In this document: positions 33,084 through 44,644 of the stretch, piece after piece | Layout of the letters: the number at the start of each line of letters is the position of its first letter | How positions within the stretch are numbered: the stretch's first letter is position 1 | Assembly: GCF_000182565.1 (NCBI RefSeq) | Contig: NW_015971539.1 | Coordinates: 863,219 to 927,218 of the forward strand | Reading direction: 5' to 3' | Source: Spizellomyces punctatus DAOM BR117 | Lineage: Eukaryota; Chytridiomycota; Chytridiomycetes; Spizellomycetales; Spizellomycetaceae | Length of the DNA: 64,000 nt | Notes under the pieces: generated by a model | The model's input: the letters and a program-made list of their open reading frames with translations, nothing else | Database searches by the model: none | What the model was told of the DNA's origin: nothing | Position numbers and translations under genes: made by a program

Positions 33084-35310
33084 TCAGGTTGAACCCCGAG
33101 TACCAGCTAATGTCTCGATAAGTTTCGCCGATGCCTAGAAGGCCCATTAACCATAGTCAGGACATCAGAATCTTCCGCCCACTCACCTTTGCACCTTGAA
33201 CAAGTCTATCCTCGAAAAAGGCCGCAGTTTCTGTAAATCGCTTCTCATACCCCTCCATGCTCCCCAGTTCTATACATTCAACCCAGCCCCGAGTAGCGGT
33301 GTAAAATTCGCAATCGTCTGAACGAATCTCGCGATTGTACAGCGCTGCATTGATGGCATCGTCTAAGGACCCAGGCTCGAGGAAGAGGTATTCCGTAAGG
33401 CCCTGTAGTATGTGCGAAAGTTCCTAGTGACGGTCGGCAGCGCAGAGCACGTGGTCAAAATGGGCATACCAGAAGCATACGGAAAGGTGGAGTTTGGCAG
33501 ATTAGGTGGTCATAGGGACTGGGCAACATTTAATGATACCTTAGCATTAAATTGTGCCAGCCTGCAAGATGCACATATGACAATAATCTTACGAGGGTTC
33601 CAGCGCGTGCCAGCAGTCAACGACTGCGAGGAGCGACAAGTGTGAATTCTAAATATGAATCGTTCATTTAGTTTACCCGCCTAGCCATCCATAGAGCCAC
33701 TCATCCACTCACAGGTTTTCGTTGCGCTCTTGGAATCGCTGATAAAGAGAATTGATCCAGGACATCGTCTGAGAGGAGAAGGGCTTGGCGGTCAGCATTT
33801 CCAAAGACAAATGCAGCAGCCTGGAATTCGACAAATTAAGCTTGACTCCAATAGCGCCAATATTATTTTCACCACATACAGCCTTCACGCGTTTCCTAAA
33901 CTCTTCCTCCTTCTCTTGAATCATCAGCTTGAACAATTCAGATACTGAGTTGGCATATTGTCGAACTTGAGGTCTCGCGCTTGGATTTAGTATAGCCAGT
34001 CCTGTTACAAAGTCAATCTTTAATCTTCGGTGCTCTCTTTGGAAGAGCCAATACATGTTCGTACCAGCGTATACATGCCATTTGTTGCTGTATATTCGCA
34101 GAGTCATCAGCGTCTTTACGTTCTCAATACCACCGACATAAGACGGGTTTTCCCACTGACGAAGCAACAACGCCCATCAAAAGCTCGTCGAAAGGAGCGA
34201 TTTCACGTATTCTGATTTAACACTTACTGGATAGACCTTGTGAACCTTCCAAGCCGTACCCATGCTAAATGATACCGGACATAGAGGAACACGAATCAAG
34301 ACAGCGGATCATAGCGATTGAAAGACGGACGTGGGAATCCTACCTCAAGAAAGCAAGGTGTGTGGCCACTTGAGTATCTGCAGTTATACGATCATGGTCC
34401 AGATAATTCAGGTATACAATATCCGATTGTAAGGAATTTAATATTCGGACAGCTCGGTCGAAAGATTCTTGGTCACTTCTGTGTCGTATCACCACCTATG
34501 TATCGGAGCATTCAGCATCGTCGCTCGTATTTCTCAATGGTCGACGGATGATACCAAAGGTTGATTTTTGGGATTAACTCTTGGCCCATGCATTGAATGA
34601 CAGGTTACTATATTGACGTCTGGTGGAAGGTATTTCTCAAAAGCCCTAATCTCTGGCTCTTTAACAGACGTCTATCGTGGAATGATGTCGTGTAAGTAGG
34701 TTTATCCAGTAGCTACCTGCGTCTTGAAACCAATCGCTGTATTACCTGCCCGCACACAGTTGCACCAAGTTTAGTTCCTATGTTCCATGAGAGCAAGGAA
34801 ACACGTTGGCAAGTATTCTACCGGGATACTCTAGACAATTTATAATTCTCCTACCAGGACCGTACATTCCCACCACTCTATCGATATTTGCTGCCTCCAC
34901 ACTGTAAACAATAAAGTCGCTCCTTCGAGATACAGAATAACCGTCGGGAAGGACATTCAATCCGGTGCCTGAAGGTCACCGACGGTAAGGTGTCGCGTGT
35001 CGACGGGTTGTCTACGGGTGACGTACCAGCTAGCTCTTCTCTCAGTTGTTCATAGCGAGAAGGTATGTCGCAGACGTTGACACTTCAAATATATAGTTTG
35101 AAGTCAGTAGGGCGTGAAATCTTGGTTGTCACTTGAAACTCACCGCTTCCAACCCGCCGCAAGAAAAGACAACCCGTACAGCCGACCCATGTCCCCTAAG
35201 GTATGGGTTCCGGTGAGCAAACTGTGACGAAGCCAAGGTTGTGCACTCTGAATTCTTAAGCTTCACGTACCCAAGCCAATTATGCCCACTTCTATCGTTT
35301 CTTTCTCCAT
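33084..35310 (-). CDS. TYR1: Prephenate dehydrogenase TYR1
   Basis: A multi-exon gene; the first exon is 35310-35271 with MEKETIEVGIIGLG and the next continues DMGRLYGLSFLAAGWKR, giving the Rossmann GxGxMG NADP site. Later exons give NVLPDGYSVSRRSDFIVYSVE, then the block YVGGIENVKTLMTLRIYSNKW, GLAILNPSARPQVRQYANSV, ELFKLMIQEKEEEFRKRV, VVDCWHALEPS, and LTEYLF and RGWVECIELGS near the end. All are signature stretches of the fungal TYR1 enzyme, which oxidises and decarboxylates prephenate to 4-hydroxyphenylpyruvate in tyrosine synthesis. The last short exon ends at 33084. Exon borders in the middle (about 34180-34700) were not fixed base by base. Confidence 0.92.
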
Positions 35311-35535
35311 TATTTCTGAAATTCATGTGCGAGATCGCTGTGAATCGCGTCGAGAGCACCCGACCTCAATTTCGCAGGACAGCATGAGTCACGTCATTAA
35401 CCTCAAAATGGGAGCAGCTAATCAGGTCAATTGGTAACCTCACCTGCAACCATCCTCCCCACATCGGCCTTGGACGAAAAACAGCTCGATAAGCTATTCA
35501 AAGGCCACTGTATTCACCAATTCTGCATCCACAAT

Positions 35536-37369
35536 ATGATGGACATAGACTTACCCCTGGATCAGAACTTCAACCAACCGCCGCGAAGACCCGCAGAGGC
35601 CTGGGATGAAGCTGCAGACGAGAACAATGAAAGCAAAAAGAAAAAGACAAGCACAATAATAGTCGACAACCCAACCTTAGACCTGGAAAGTTACAGTGCG
35701 AACTACGTAGGTGAGCTTTACTGAACCACTGGAGGCTTTCTGCTTACGATCGGCCGGACTAAGAGGATTATCCGGCTGTAAAGGGCATACACGAGTTGAA
35801 CGCCTTATCTTCATTGCGGAGCACTCCCCACCACTTGCCATTGACGCTTATAAAATTGCTTTGAACGACTTAAAAAACACAATGGATTATACGCGTTACA
35901 CTGTGGTGCACCAGAAGTTGAACGACCTACTTCTGGGACGAGGTCTGCCAACCATCCCTTTGGACCAAACATGGGTCGACAACACAAAGAAAGCACAGCG
36001 AGCGAAAACGGAAAAGCTGGAACGAGAGTTGAAAGATTACAAGAGCAATTTGATTAAGGAGAGCATCAGGGTATGTGTTGTGCGCAATTCATACTTGATG
36101 ACTCTGAGATGACCGTCACAATCAGATGGGACACAACGATCTAGGCGATCATCTTTACGATAGTGGTGACTTATCGGGGGCTTTGAAATCATATTCACGA
36201 ACGAGAGATTACTGCACAACGTCAAAGCACATTGTAGATATGTGCATCAACGTAGCAAGAGTAAGCGTGCCCATGATCATCCAGTGGATACGTGTTTGCA
36301 TCTAACGTATACAAAATCACAACTTGTAGCTCAGCATGGAATTGAATAACTTTGCTCATGTCCAAAGCTACGTCGTAAAGGCGGAAACAACGCCCGATAT
36401 ACCAGAAAAGAACATAGTAACCAGCAAACTCAACTGTATCATGGGGTTGGTGAATTTGGAGGCTGGAAAGTTCAAGCGAGCGGCGCGAAATTTCCTTGAT
36501 ACTAGCTTTGAACTGAATACGCACTTCTCTGAGGTACGGTTCATAGACTGTGCCTTTTTGTAGACAATCTAACAAGGTATCTTCTTATTAGGTTCTTTCT
36601 CCCAACGACGTGGCAATTTATGGCGGACTTTGTGCATTGGCAACATTCGACCGTTCGGAACTGAAAAGCAGAGTTTTCGACAATGCCGACTTTAAGCAAT
36701 TTCTCGAACTCGAACCGCAAGTGCGAGAGTTGCTATCAAATTTTTACCACTCCAAGTATTCGCTGTGTCTGGATATATTGGAAAAGATGAAAGTATGGTC
36801 GTCGTCTAACATCTTGGTATTTGCCAAGAAGTCGTACTAAATTAAGAGATCTACAGAATGACCTATATCTCGACATATGGCTGCATGGGCATGTCGACAT
36901 GATATATCAAAGTATTCGCAAGAAGGCCCTTGTGCAGTATTTCTATCCATTCTTATCCGTCGACCTGAACCTGATGGCACAAGCCTTCAGCACAACGGTT
37001 CCGGAGCTGGAACAGGAACTAGCCACCTTGATAACGAGCAAAGAAATTCAAGCTCGTATAGATAGCCATAATAAGGTAAGACAATGATTGATAAAAACGT
37101 TGTACACTGGACGCTGACCTGGTGTTTTCCTTTTGACACCAGATCCTACGGATCAAATCCGCAGACCAGCGAACCAATATATTCGAAAAGTCACTTGCAA
37201 TGGGATCGGATTATCAGACTCAAGTAAAACATATGCTATTGCGAATGAAGCTTGTACGCGCCGATATGATTGGTATGTCTGTTGTCGATCCCTCGTAGAC
37301 CGAACCAACTGTTCAACCATCTTCATGTTAGTGAGACCTCCCGAACGTGATCGACATGACTCATCCTAA
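35536..37369 (+). CDS. COP9 signalosome subunit 1
   Basis: Eight exons (35536-35710, 35784-36070, 36126-36260, 36330-36533, 36592-36792, 36857-37075, 37143-37272, 37332-37369) give 462 residues. An acidic N-terminus ([10 protein letters not shown]) and [20 protein letters not shown] lead into helical TPR-like repeats: [38 protein letters not shown] and [22 protein letters not shown] domain follows ([30 protein letters not shown]), and a C-terminal tail [10 protein letters not shown]. This is CSN1 (GPS1), the scaffold subunit of the complex that removes Nedd8 from cullins. The frame is open upstream of 35536 without an ATG; an exon from about 35385 could add residues. Confidence 0.9.
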
Positions 37370-37603
37370 GCAACGAGGTCTAAGCCTCCGACTTGAAGCG
37401 CGTCAGATTCCTACTTTAACCTTTTATGGAATGTAATTTGCCTTATTTGAATGTCATATGTGCGTGTGGGAAAAGGCGATGCTTTCAGCGTGAGAAAAGG
37501 CTCAACTGGCCGGATAAGGAGGAGACCGAACAAAAAACAAGTTGCGCACACACTTCTCATCTCCCCCTAATTTCCGTTTTTTGGCATCATCGTTCCTTGC
37601 TGA

Positions 37604-38719
37604 ATGGCCCTCGCGCAGAGAGGATCGTGCCTCCGGCCGCGCTGTGCATCCCTTCTCGCACTTGTCACTATAACCTTCTTCTTATCTACTACCAATGTCC
37701 TAGCGCAGCAAAGCAACTGGTCTCTTGAAGGATGTATGGCTGTTCTTCCAAACCTTCCCACACCATCGTCAACGCCAATTACTGCATCAACTCAGATCAT
37801 TCAGTCTTGCGTTGATACCTGCGCGAACCAAAACATTACCTATGCGCTGCTTTCTGGACCGACTTGTGCGTGTTTGAGTTCAGATGCCGTGATACGAACC
37901 CTATTAGCGGTGAATGTTGCGGAATGTAACCTAAAATGTGACGGGGAGCTACCCTGTGGAAATCCCGTATCTGGACGATACTCTGTATATAATACTGGCA
38001 AGGGTTTGGGAGCTGGTGCAGGTACATCCACGTCAGCACCTCTCCCTTCTGCTTCACCAGCGGTTGCCACGTCTACACCTCAACCACCACCTCAAGCCAA
38101 TGGCGGGACGATCACCACATCCGGCAAAGTAACCGCACCTAGTAGCCGAAATGTAGCAACTATCGTTGCGTCTTCCATCTCTGCCGGTGTCGTCGTCGCC
38201 TGTCTTGTAGCATTCCTTTGCTACCGATATCGAAAACGACGTTCACTTCACCACTTGCCTCGTCTCGAAGCTGGCACGACCGATGGTAAAGCAGGAGGAC
38301 TCATTCGATCAGCCTCAAAACGAGGCGCGAAAGCTCTAAAAGCAGGCGTTGTTCCCGCTACCACTACGGTCGAAAGTCTTCAATCGGGCTTGAATGGTGC
38401 GGGTATTGTCGTGAAAGGCAATGGTCTGAATGCCATCCTTCCACGAACACCAAACATGATCTACTCTGTCATCACGGCCCATAAACCCATCCTGTCTGAT
38501 GAAATCGAGCTGAGAACAGATGATGTGGTCGCAGTCCAAAAGCACTTTGAGGATGGATGGGGCGTAGGAACGAATGTCTCAACAGGGCAGGTGGGGGTTT
38601 TCCCATTGGGATGCTTGGTGAGCGAGGATGAGTGGGTAGAAAAAGGATTTGCATTACCTAGTAGAGCGGCAAGTGCTGCTTCCAAGACCTCGTTCAGGCC
38701 TGGAAAAGAAGCGATTTAA
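37604..38719 (+). CDS. WSC-domain, single-TM, SH3-domain surface protein
   Basis: One exon of 371 residues. Residues 1-35 are a signal peptide (basic start then LLALVTITFFLST). Residues about 38-130 are a WSC domain with eight Cys and the motif GPTCACLSSDA, a carbohydrate-binding fold. A Ser/Thr/Pro-rich stalk (about 135-180) follows, then one membrane helix (about 183-206, SSISAGVVVACLVAFLCY) with the stop-transfer YRYRKRR. Inside the cell, residues about 286-340 form an SH3 domain: SVITAHKP, SDEIELRTDDVV, GWGVG and VGVFPLGCLV. WSC sensors report wall stress to Rho1, and SH3 domains such as Sho1's recruit kinases. Here both are on one chain, so it probably couples wall binding outside to a proline-rich partner inside; the partner is unknown. 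Confidence 0.88.
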   Translation: MALAQRGSCLRPRCASLLALVTITFFLSTTNVLAQQSNWSLEGCMAVLPNLPTPSSTPITASTQIIQSCVDTCANQNITYALLSGPTCACLSSDAVIRTLLAVNVAECNLKCDGELPCGNPVSGRYSVYNTGKGLGAGAGTSTSAPLPSASPAVATSTPQPPPQANGGTITTSGKVTAPSSRNVATIVASSISAGVVVACLVAFLCYRYRKRRSLHHLPRLEAGTTDGKAGGLIRSASKRGAKALKAGVVPATTTVESLQSGLNGAGIVVKGNGLNAILPRTPNMIYSVITAHKPILSDEIELRTDDVVAVQKHFEDGWGVGTNVSTGQVGVFPLGCLVSEDEWVEKGFALPSRAASAASKTSFRPGKEAI

Positions 38720-39115
38720 ACTGGGAAAGTGCGGGGAGAGTTATAGATTGTACAAAGTTTTGTGAACTATGCTACCACTTAGTGTCCTGTTTCTTGGTGT
38801 CAATTGTATCTTTATTACATGTATGTTTACATTTCTGGCTGGTAGCGCCGAAAAAATAGACTAGTAGTTATCTGTTGATCTGATGCAGTTTGTGTCAATG
38901 AAATGCCAGTCCATCTCAGAGGAGGCAAGATTATATTGCACGTTCAGATAGCGCAGGGAAGAACAGATGATGCTGAAAGGAATTGCCAAAATTTCTCCAA
39001 AATAACAGTTTGTATGTATAATTAACATGGAATATGCCAGAAATCGATTGTATGTATATGATTATGATAATAGGATGTCACAGTAAAACTTGAAAGTAAT
39101 ATCTGCAGCACTGCG
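38720..39115. other. Convergent intergenic region
   Basis: About 400 bases between the WSC-SH3 stop (+) and the PPR stop (-). AT-rich, no gene seen. Confidence 0.5.
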
Positions 39116-42100
39116 CTAGATACTCATGTTTGCGGGTACTTCTCCTTCCCTCTTCGCCTTGGCTCGCTCCACCATCTCTGACCAGACGTTCAGCGCCACG
39201 ACAGCCGACGGCAACTCATTCTTCAAATCAAAAGTCCACTCAGGGAAGTGCCTGTCGATGTAGGCCCACAGATCCTTCTCCGTTTGTCGGCTGACCTTGT
39301 CCTTCCTAACGGACAATAGCCCTAAAAAGTTTCTAAAGAGTTTCTGTGTCGGATTTACGCCATCCTGGGGCATCTCTTCCATGACAACTTTGCAAGCTGC
39401 TGGGACTTTATCACATCGAACCAGTGCCTCGATCAGAGACGTATAATTGTTCGGGTCTAATGGAACCTTTGCAGACCGAAGCTGATTCCATACTTCGTGA
39501 ATCTCGTCAAGACGATTGGAGAAGGCGAGAGCATCGATAACTACTGAAATCATAGCGGTTTTCACTCCGTAATGCTCCTCAAATGCACGGTCAGTGTCCA
39601 ATACGCTAGAATTTAGCAAGGGTTTTGCCTTTGGTCGCCATTGTTGCTTCCAAATATTCAGAGCTTTCTCCCACTCATTCCCATACCCGTAGCCGCATAT
39701 CAGTATAGTCCACGTTGACGAATCTGGCTCCAGCTTCGGAGCAGAAGCTCCTTCCAACCCCCATTTGCCTTCCAACATCAAGTTGAATATTCGCTCCATC
39801 GACTCGGACTTGCCCTGCTTCCCGTACCAGTCGAGAATGGAGTTCATTGCGTGAGACTTGCTGTCCAGTTCACTTGCTAAACGACGGATTTTGTGGATGT
39901 ACTCTGTTGCACCATCAAAACTTCGAACAGCAGTATGTGCTGCCACAATGGCGGCACACATCAAGGCATTCTCCGCAATCCCGTATGACTTGACTAGATC
40001 GACAATCCTCAGAGCTTCGGACAGGGATTGGGTTTTCTTAGCAATTGTAGTTACGACAGGCGTGTATATTGATGGATCTATCCGCCGCTTGAAAATTTGT
40101 AAAGCGTCTTCAAGCGCCTTCGTTGCTCCTCTCAGATCGCCATTTCGCAAGGCGTGGTGTACAAGGATAGAATATGTGATCTCATCCACCAAACCAGACC
40201 CCTTAGCCTTCATTTCGTCCACTAATCGTCGGGCATCCTCCTCACGACCGTGTTTAAGATACGCAACGATCATCGTGTTGTAAACTTCGGCTGTTAATGC
40301 ACCTCTGCAATCTGCAGACTGCCGCATCACGCGTTCCGCTGTTTCCAAATCTCCACGGACGCAATAGAGGTCTACTGCCGCGCGATACACCATTGCATCG
40401 GGTGGCATAAGCCCTTGTCCGGCTTGAATGTGTTCCCAGATCACCATGGCCCTTTCTAGCTTCCCATTCTTCAATAACCCATTCAGGAGCGTGCCATCCC
40501 CAACACAGGATGTAGCCACTCCTTTTGCTTTCATATCTTCCCAAAGTTTCTCTGCCTGATCATCAAGACCCGCTCGTAATAGTCCATTCATAAAGATGTT
40601 GTAAGTGTATTCGTTAGGTTCTATTCCAACCTCTCGCATTTCTTGGACGATGTTTCTTGCTGTACCGAGCCGTCCGTTTTTTATCATGACGCCAAGAATG
40701 GTACTGTAAAGAACGACATCCCTCTTGATTCCTCGCCGACTCATTTCCTCAAGCATAGTTGCAACACGCGCAGAGTCCCCCTCTTTTGCAAACCAGTTGA
40801 TAAGAATTGTGAATGTGATAACATCAGGAGGACACCCCATTATTTCCATGTCGTCGAAAAGTTTAAGAGCCTCGTGCTCGTTTCGCACTGAAAGCAGAGA
40901 AGATATCAAATAATTGTAAAGAGGTGTGTCAAAGAATGGTTCATTTTCTGCGGCCGATGCTTCGCGTTTTGTCGGAGTCACGAGACTTCTCACGGCCGAG
41001 TACAGGGACAATGCGCAAGAGATTTCATCCTGTCCTAAAAGTTTTCGCATAATGAGTGTAATCGATTTTTTTGCTGGGACCAATCCCGCCCGGCAAATAT
41101 CCTTGGCAAGCATGGATGCTGGTACTGTCAGGCCTCCCTCCTTGCTGACAACGGCCAAGAGCTTCTGAGCAAGCATAGGATCCTGACTGAGAAGCTTTTG
41201 TCGAAGTTTATAGTCCGTGTCGCCCACTTTCCTGTACATGGTTATCGCTGCATGGACACGTCCGAGACGAATGTATCCAGCAATCATGATTCGCCAAGTA
41301 TCGAGGTGTGGCTTAACACCTTTAAGCTCAACCTCGTTCAGCAGTTCGTTCGCATCAGTGGGGTTTTCATGATACATCAAATGATCCAACAGAAAATTAT
41401 ACGTTCCAATGTTTGGGCGGTACCCTTCTTGCTCCATTTGCTCGAGGATCACTTTTGCATCGGCAAGAGTGCGCACGGACGATCTGCTCACACTGATGAC
41501 CCTGTTATATTCCCAGGTGGTAATACTATTGGGACCTAAATGTTGGCGCATGGCATCCAGGATGCTCCTGACAACCATTTGAAGCTGCTCCTCACATTTT
41601 TTCAGTTCGCTGTCCGACATCTCTGCGCGCTTTTTTGTCTTGCCCAGCATGCTAGACTCTCTCAATAGTTCTGCAACTACCGTCAAGCACATGTCGCGCT
41701 TCCAGTTCGCATCTCCCTTTTGTGCCATGCGATTCGCAACCAGTCGAGAGACCTCTTCAAAATGACCAGACTGGAAGAGGCCCCGCGCCAGCATCGCGTA
41801 CGTTTTGCAATCTGCATCTATATGCAATAGCTCTTTCACATCCACCAAGAAAGCCTCTGCCTCTTCCGCCGTCCGCCGCTGAAATGCGCTCGCCTGTGCC
41901 AGTATATGCACGTCGAGCTGATTCACTGGAACGTCTGCTTTTTGCTTCCACAGAATCATCTTCACCACCCGCTTGGCAGAAACCTCTGGTGAATTAGAGC
42001 GTCCTAGGGTTAGAACTATAGTCCTCCATTGGAAGGGACTGAGATCGCGCAACATCTTTGGCTCGTGGGAAGCCAAGTGCTCCAGGAGTTCATAGACCTT

Positions 42101-42376
42101 GTCGGGATTGGGATCTTGTACTTGCAGCTGGGACTCAAGATGTTTTCTTAAAGAATCACCGTCAAAAGACACAGCGATGGCCGTCCCCGCCCTCGAGGCA
42201 GTTGGAGCACGTCGGGAGGATCTATCCTTGACTTGAGCCGACTGCAAGAACCGCCTGTTGGTCCAAGCAACCGCCAAAAGGGCTTGCGGCATGGCCGGCC
42301 AACGTGGCGACCTTGTCCCATGAGAACATGCGCAAACAAGCCTTACCGCAGTTCTCGTACTAGGCCTTGATGTCAT
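39116..42376 (-). CDS. Large pentatricopeptide-repeat protein, probably mitochondrial
   Basis: An uninterrupted frame of 1086 residues from the ATG at 42376. The first ~60 residues are rich in Arg, Ser and Ala with hardly any acid, as in a mitochondrial presequence. The rest is a solenoid of 35-residue helix pairs: for example YNFLLDHLMYHENPTDANELL, then TWRIMIAGYIRLGRVHAAITM, YNYLISSLLSVRNEHEALKLF, TFTILINWFAKEGDSARVATM, LYSTILGVMIKNGRLGTA and YNIFMNGLLRAGLDDQAEKL (each read partly). PPR proteins bind organelle RNA and act in processing, stability or translation. No extra catalytic domain is seen. The lack of introns over 3.2 kb is unusual for this neighbourhood. Confidence 0.9.
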   Translation of the reverse strand: MTSRPSTRTAVRLVCACSHGTRSPRWPAMPQALLAVAWTNRRFLQSAQVKDRSSRRAPTASRAGTAIAVSFDGDSLRKHLESQLQVQDPNPDKVYELLEHLASHEPKMLRDLSPFQWRTIVLTLGRSNSPEVSAKRVVKMILWKQKADVPVNQLDVHILAQASAFQRRTAEEAEAFLVDVKELLHIDADCKTYAMLARGLFQSGHFEEVSRLVANRMAQKGDANWKRDMCLTVVAELLRESSMLGKTKKRAEMSDSELKKCEEQLQMVVRSILDAMRQHLGPNSITTWEYNRVISVSRSSVRTLADAKVILEQMEQEGYRPNIGTYNFLLDHLMYHENPTDANELLNEVELKGVKPHLDTWRIMIAGYIRLGRVHAAITMYRKVGDTDYKLRQKLLSQDPMLAQKLLAVVSKEGGLTVPASMLAKDICRAGLVPAKKSITLIMRKLLGQDEISCALSLYSAVRSLVTPTKREASAAENEPFFDTPLYNYLISSLLSVRNEHEALKLFDDMEIMGCPPDVITFTILINWFAKEGDSARVATMLEEMSRRGIKRDVVLYSTILGVMIKNGRLGTARNIVQEMREVGIEPNEYTYNIFMNGLLRAGLDDQAEKLWEDMKAKGVATSCVGDGTLLNGLLKNGKLERAMVIWEHIQAGQGLMPPDAMVYRAAVDLYCVRGDLETAERVMRQSADCRGALTAEVYNTMIVAYLKHGREEDARRLVDEMKAKGSGLVDEITYSILVHHALRNGDLRGATKALEDALQIFKRRIDPSIYTPVVTTIAKKTQSLSEALRIVDLVKSYGIAENALMCAAIVAAHTAVRSFDGATEYIHKIRRLASELDSKSHAMNSILDWYGKQGKSESMERIFNLMLEGKWGLEGASAPKLEPDSSTWTILICGYGYGNEWEKALNIWKQQWRPKAKPLLNSSVLDTDRAFEEHYGVKTAMISVVIDALAFSNRLDEIHEVWNQLRSAKVPLDPNNYTSLIEALVRCDKVPAACKVVMEEMPQDGVNPTQKLFRNFLGLLSVRKDKVSRQTEKDLWAYIDRHFPEWTFDLKNELPSAVVALNVWSEMVERAKAKREGEVPANMSI

Positions 42377-43008
42377 TCCGTTGGCGGCCTTCCATGTCAC
42401 TCACCTGTTCCTGAATCCCATTTCCAGGTCGTTGCTTGGATACCCCGACTGTGGCAAATGCATGCAGTGTGCGATGCCTTTGCCACCTCAAGTGTGCTTG
42501 CAAAAGTTCCGCACGTAGATCCAAAAAGTCAATTCCTCCAATTTGTTAAAACCTCCTCCCGCCCCTTCAACACGCTTGCGATAATTCTCCGCGGCGATAG
42601 CGATATGTACGCCAAATCTCCATCTTGTACGCTCGTTGCTTGCATTTGTCAGTTTGCATTTGTCAGATATCGCTATTAGCGTATTCCCATCGACAAACCC
42701 TCAAATCCAATGATGGAAATGACGACAAAATTATTTCCTTTTTTGGTAATGAATTGCGCGCATCCACCAAAGAGGTTTCATCACTGGTGACTCTCCTCCC
42801 GATAGCCTTTTTTTTTCTTTTTTTTTATTGGACACTAGGCCAACATGTCGGACTTTTCTTTTTTCACGCCTTTGGCCCTCCAAACAAGTTATTCCGCCCC
42901 AATTATTCCACCAACGAGGATCTATAAAGGAAACTTCGCTTTGGAGTTTTCCCTTCCTAGGGATTCGTTTTTGGTCAACCAACAACTCTAGACAGTACAC
43001 CATTCGAC
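42377..43008. promoter_or_regulatory. Divergent intergenic region
   Basis: A 632-base gap between the PPR start (-) and the lactone oxidase start (+), including T-rich runs near 42809-42830. Presumed promoters for both; no motif called. Confidence 0.4.
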
Positions 43009-44579
43009 ATGCAAACTATTGTTCACAGTAATCCAATCCCACCAGTTAGAGAAGTTCCCCGAAAGCCTTTGATCACAGCAAGGAAGAGTGTTGGACTGGT
43101 TTCCACTGCTCGCAATGTCCCCAATGTCCTTCACAACTGGTCTGGTATAAATCCGATAGCACGCACGAGTCAAATACGCTATCCAAAGACTGAGCAACAG
43201 CTATCGAATCTCGTACGAAGATGTAAAGGCAAGATTGGCATCGTAGGAAGTGCGTTATCATTTGAAAAGATTGCCACAGTTCCGCTTTCCGATGACACAT
43301 CCGTGCTCGTGAATCTGAAGCACTTTACCGGATTACAGCGCATGACGGAGAGCACCGCAGTCTTTGGTGCGCAAACAACAGTTGATGATGTTATCCGTAT
43401 ACTTGGCGAACATGATCGAATGATGCCATGTAGTCCGGGAGTGATCGGTATACAGACACTGGCAGGATCCATGTCGACGGGCACCCACGGACAAGGCCTG
43501 TTTCAAAGTGCCTATTCAGACATTGTCGTGTCTCTCCGAGTTGTCCTCCCAGATGGGGAGATTGCCGTAATAGGCGGCGAGCACAGCCGGAGCGATCTCC
43601 CACTTCAAGCCTTTGTAACATCATTGGGAATGCTTGGAGTTATCACCGAGGTTGAAATCAGGACAGAGCCTCGCCGAGTATTTGCCTGTAAAAAGGTCAC
43701 CTGTGACTTTGATGATTTCATAGAAGATTATACAAAGTGGAACCAACAAGTCGAATATGTAAAAGTTTGGTGGTACGTATCTCTGTTGATATTCGATATA
43801 TCTGCCCATCCCTGAAACATTGCAATAGGTTTCCAGAAACCGATCAGGTTCACGTTTGGTTTACCGATCCGGCTTGCCCCAAATCAAGTGCATACTTGGA
43901 TTTCCTTTCCTCCTCCCGCGATCATCCTATCGAATCCGCCGTGTGCTCGGCGGCACTGAACGATACGGTCAGCATATATTGCAACGCCATGTCACACGAT
44001 ACCAAATCCTCCCACTCGCCCTCTTCCACTTCAGTCGCCCCCCAATTCAAGACCGTACGACGTTTCGCAGATGCGAGGGACCTCATAGGGTATTCGGAGC
44101 AAATCCTCTGTAAAGGAATTCCTGTACCCCAAATCAACTGCGAAATTGCTGTCCCTTTGGAAAACTTCACTTCAGCCACGTTGGCGTTGAGGGAATGGAG
44201 TATGAGGAACAAGGGGCGCTTGCATTATCCCTTCATTTATCGAGCGACAGGACGCAGTGAAGCTTGGCTGAGCCCTGCATTCCAAGGACCAGTAGTTTAT
44301 ATTGGGCTCCTTGTTTATATTGCGAGTGACGGAACCGTACGCGACGATGGTTTCGAGACAATGCGAGAAGTGCAAAAAATATTGGCGCAGTTTGGCGGGC
44401 TTCCCCACTGGGGTAAACACTTTGTCCCTGAACTATACGATTTCGAAAGAAGTTACACAATGTGGACTCGATTCGAACAGATTCGTCAGAAAACAGATCC
44501 GGAAAACAAGTTTCTCAATCCATTCTTGGGCACAGTGTTTGGAAGGCGGCGGAGTGCAAGTGCCAGCGCACATTTGTAA
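43009..44579 (+). CDS. Aldonolactone oxidase/dehydrogenase, ALO/GLDH family
   Basis: Two exons (43009-43772, 43829-44579) give 504 residues. The N-terminal half is a PCMH-type FAD-binding domain with IGIVGSALSFEKIA, VLVNLKHFTGL, GVIGIQTLAGSMSTGTHGQG and GMLGVITEVEI. The C-terminal half is the ALO domain, with NCEIAVPLEN, YPFIYRATG and the catalytic HWxK motif in LPHWGKHF. The enzyme oxidises aldono-1,4-lactones in ascorbate or erythroascorbate synthesis, usually at mitochondria. In fungal ALO1 a His in a VGxGHS motif carries covalent FAD; here residues 79-84 read VGSALS, so FAD should be bound without a covalent link, as in plant GLDH (VGSGLS). The first ~40 residues are basic and may be a presequence. 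Confidence 0.9.
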
Positions 44580-44644
44580 TTTTAGATAAAACTAGTCTAG
44601 TAGTATGTAAATATTTTATATATATTTGATCAACGCACCAGTGG

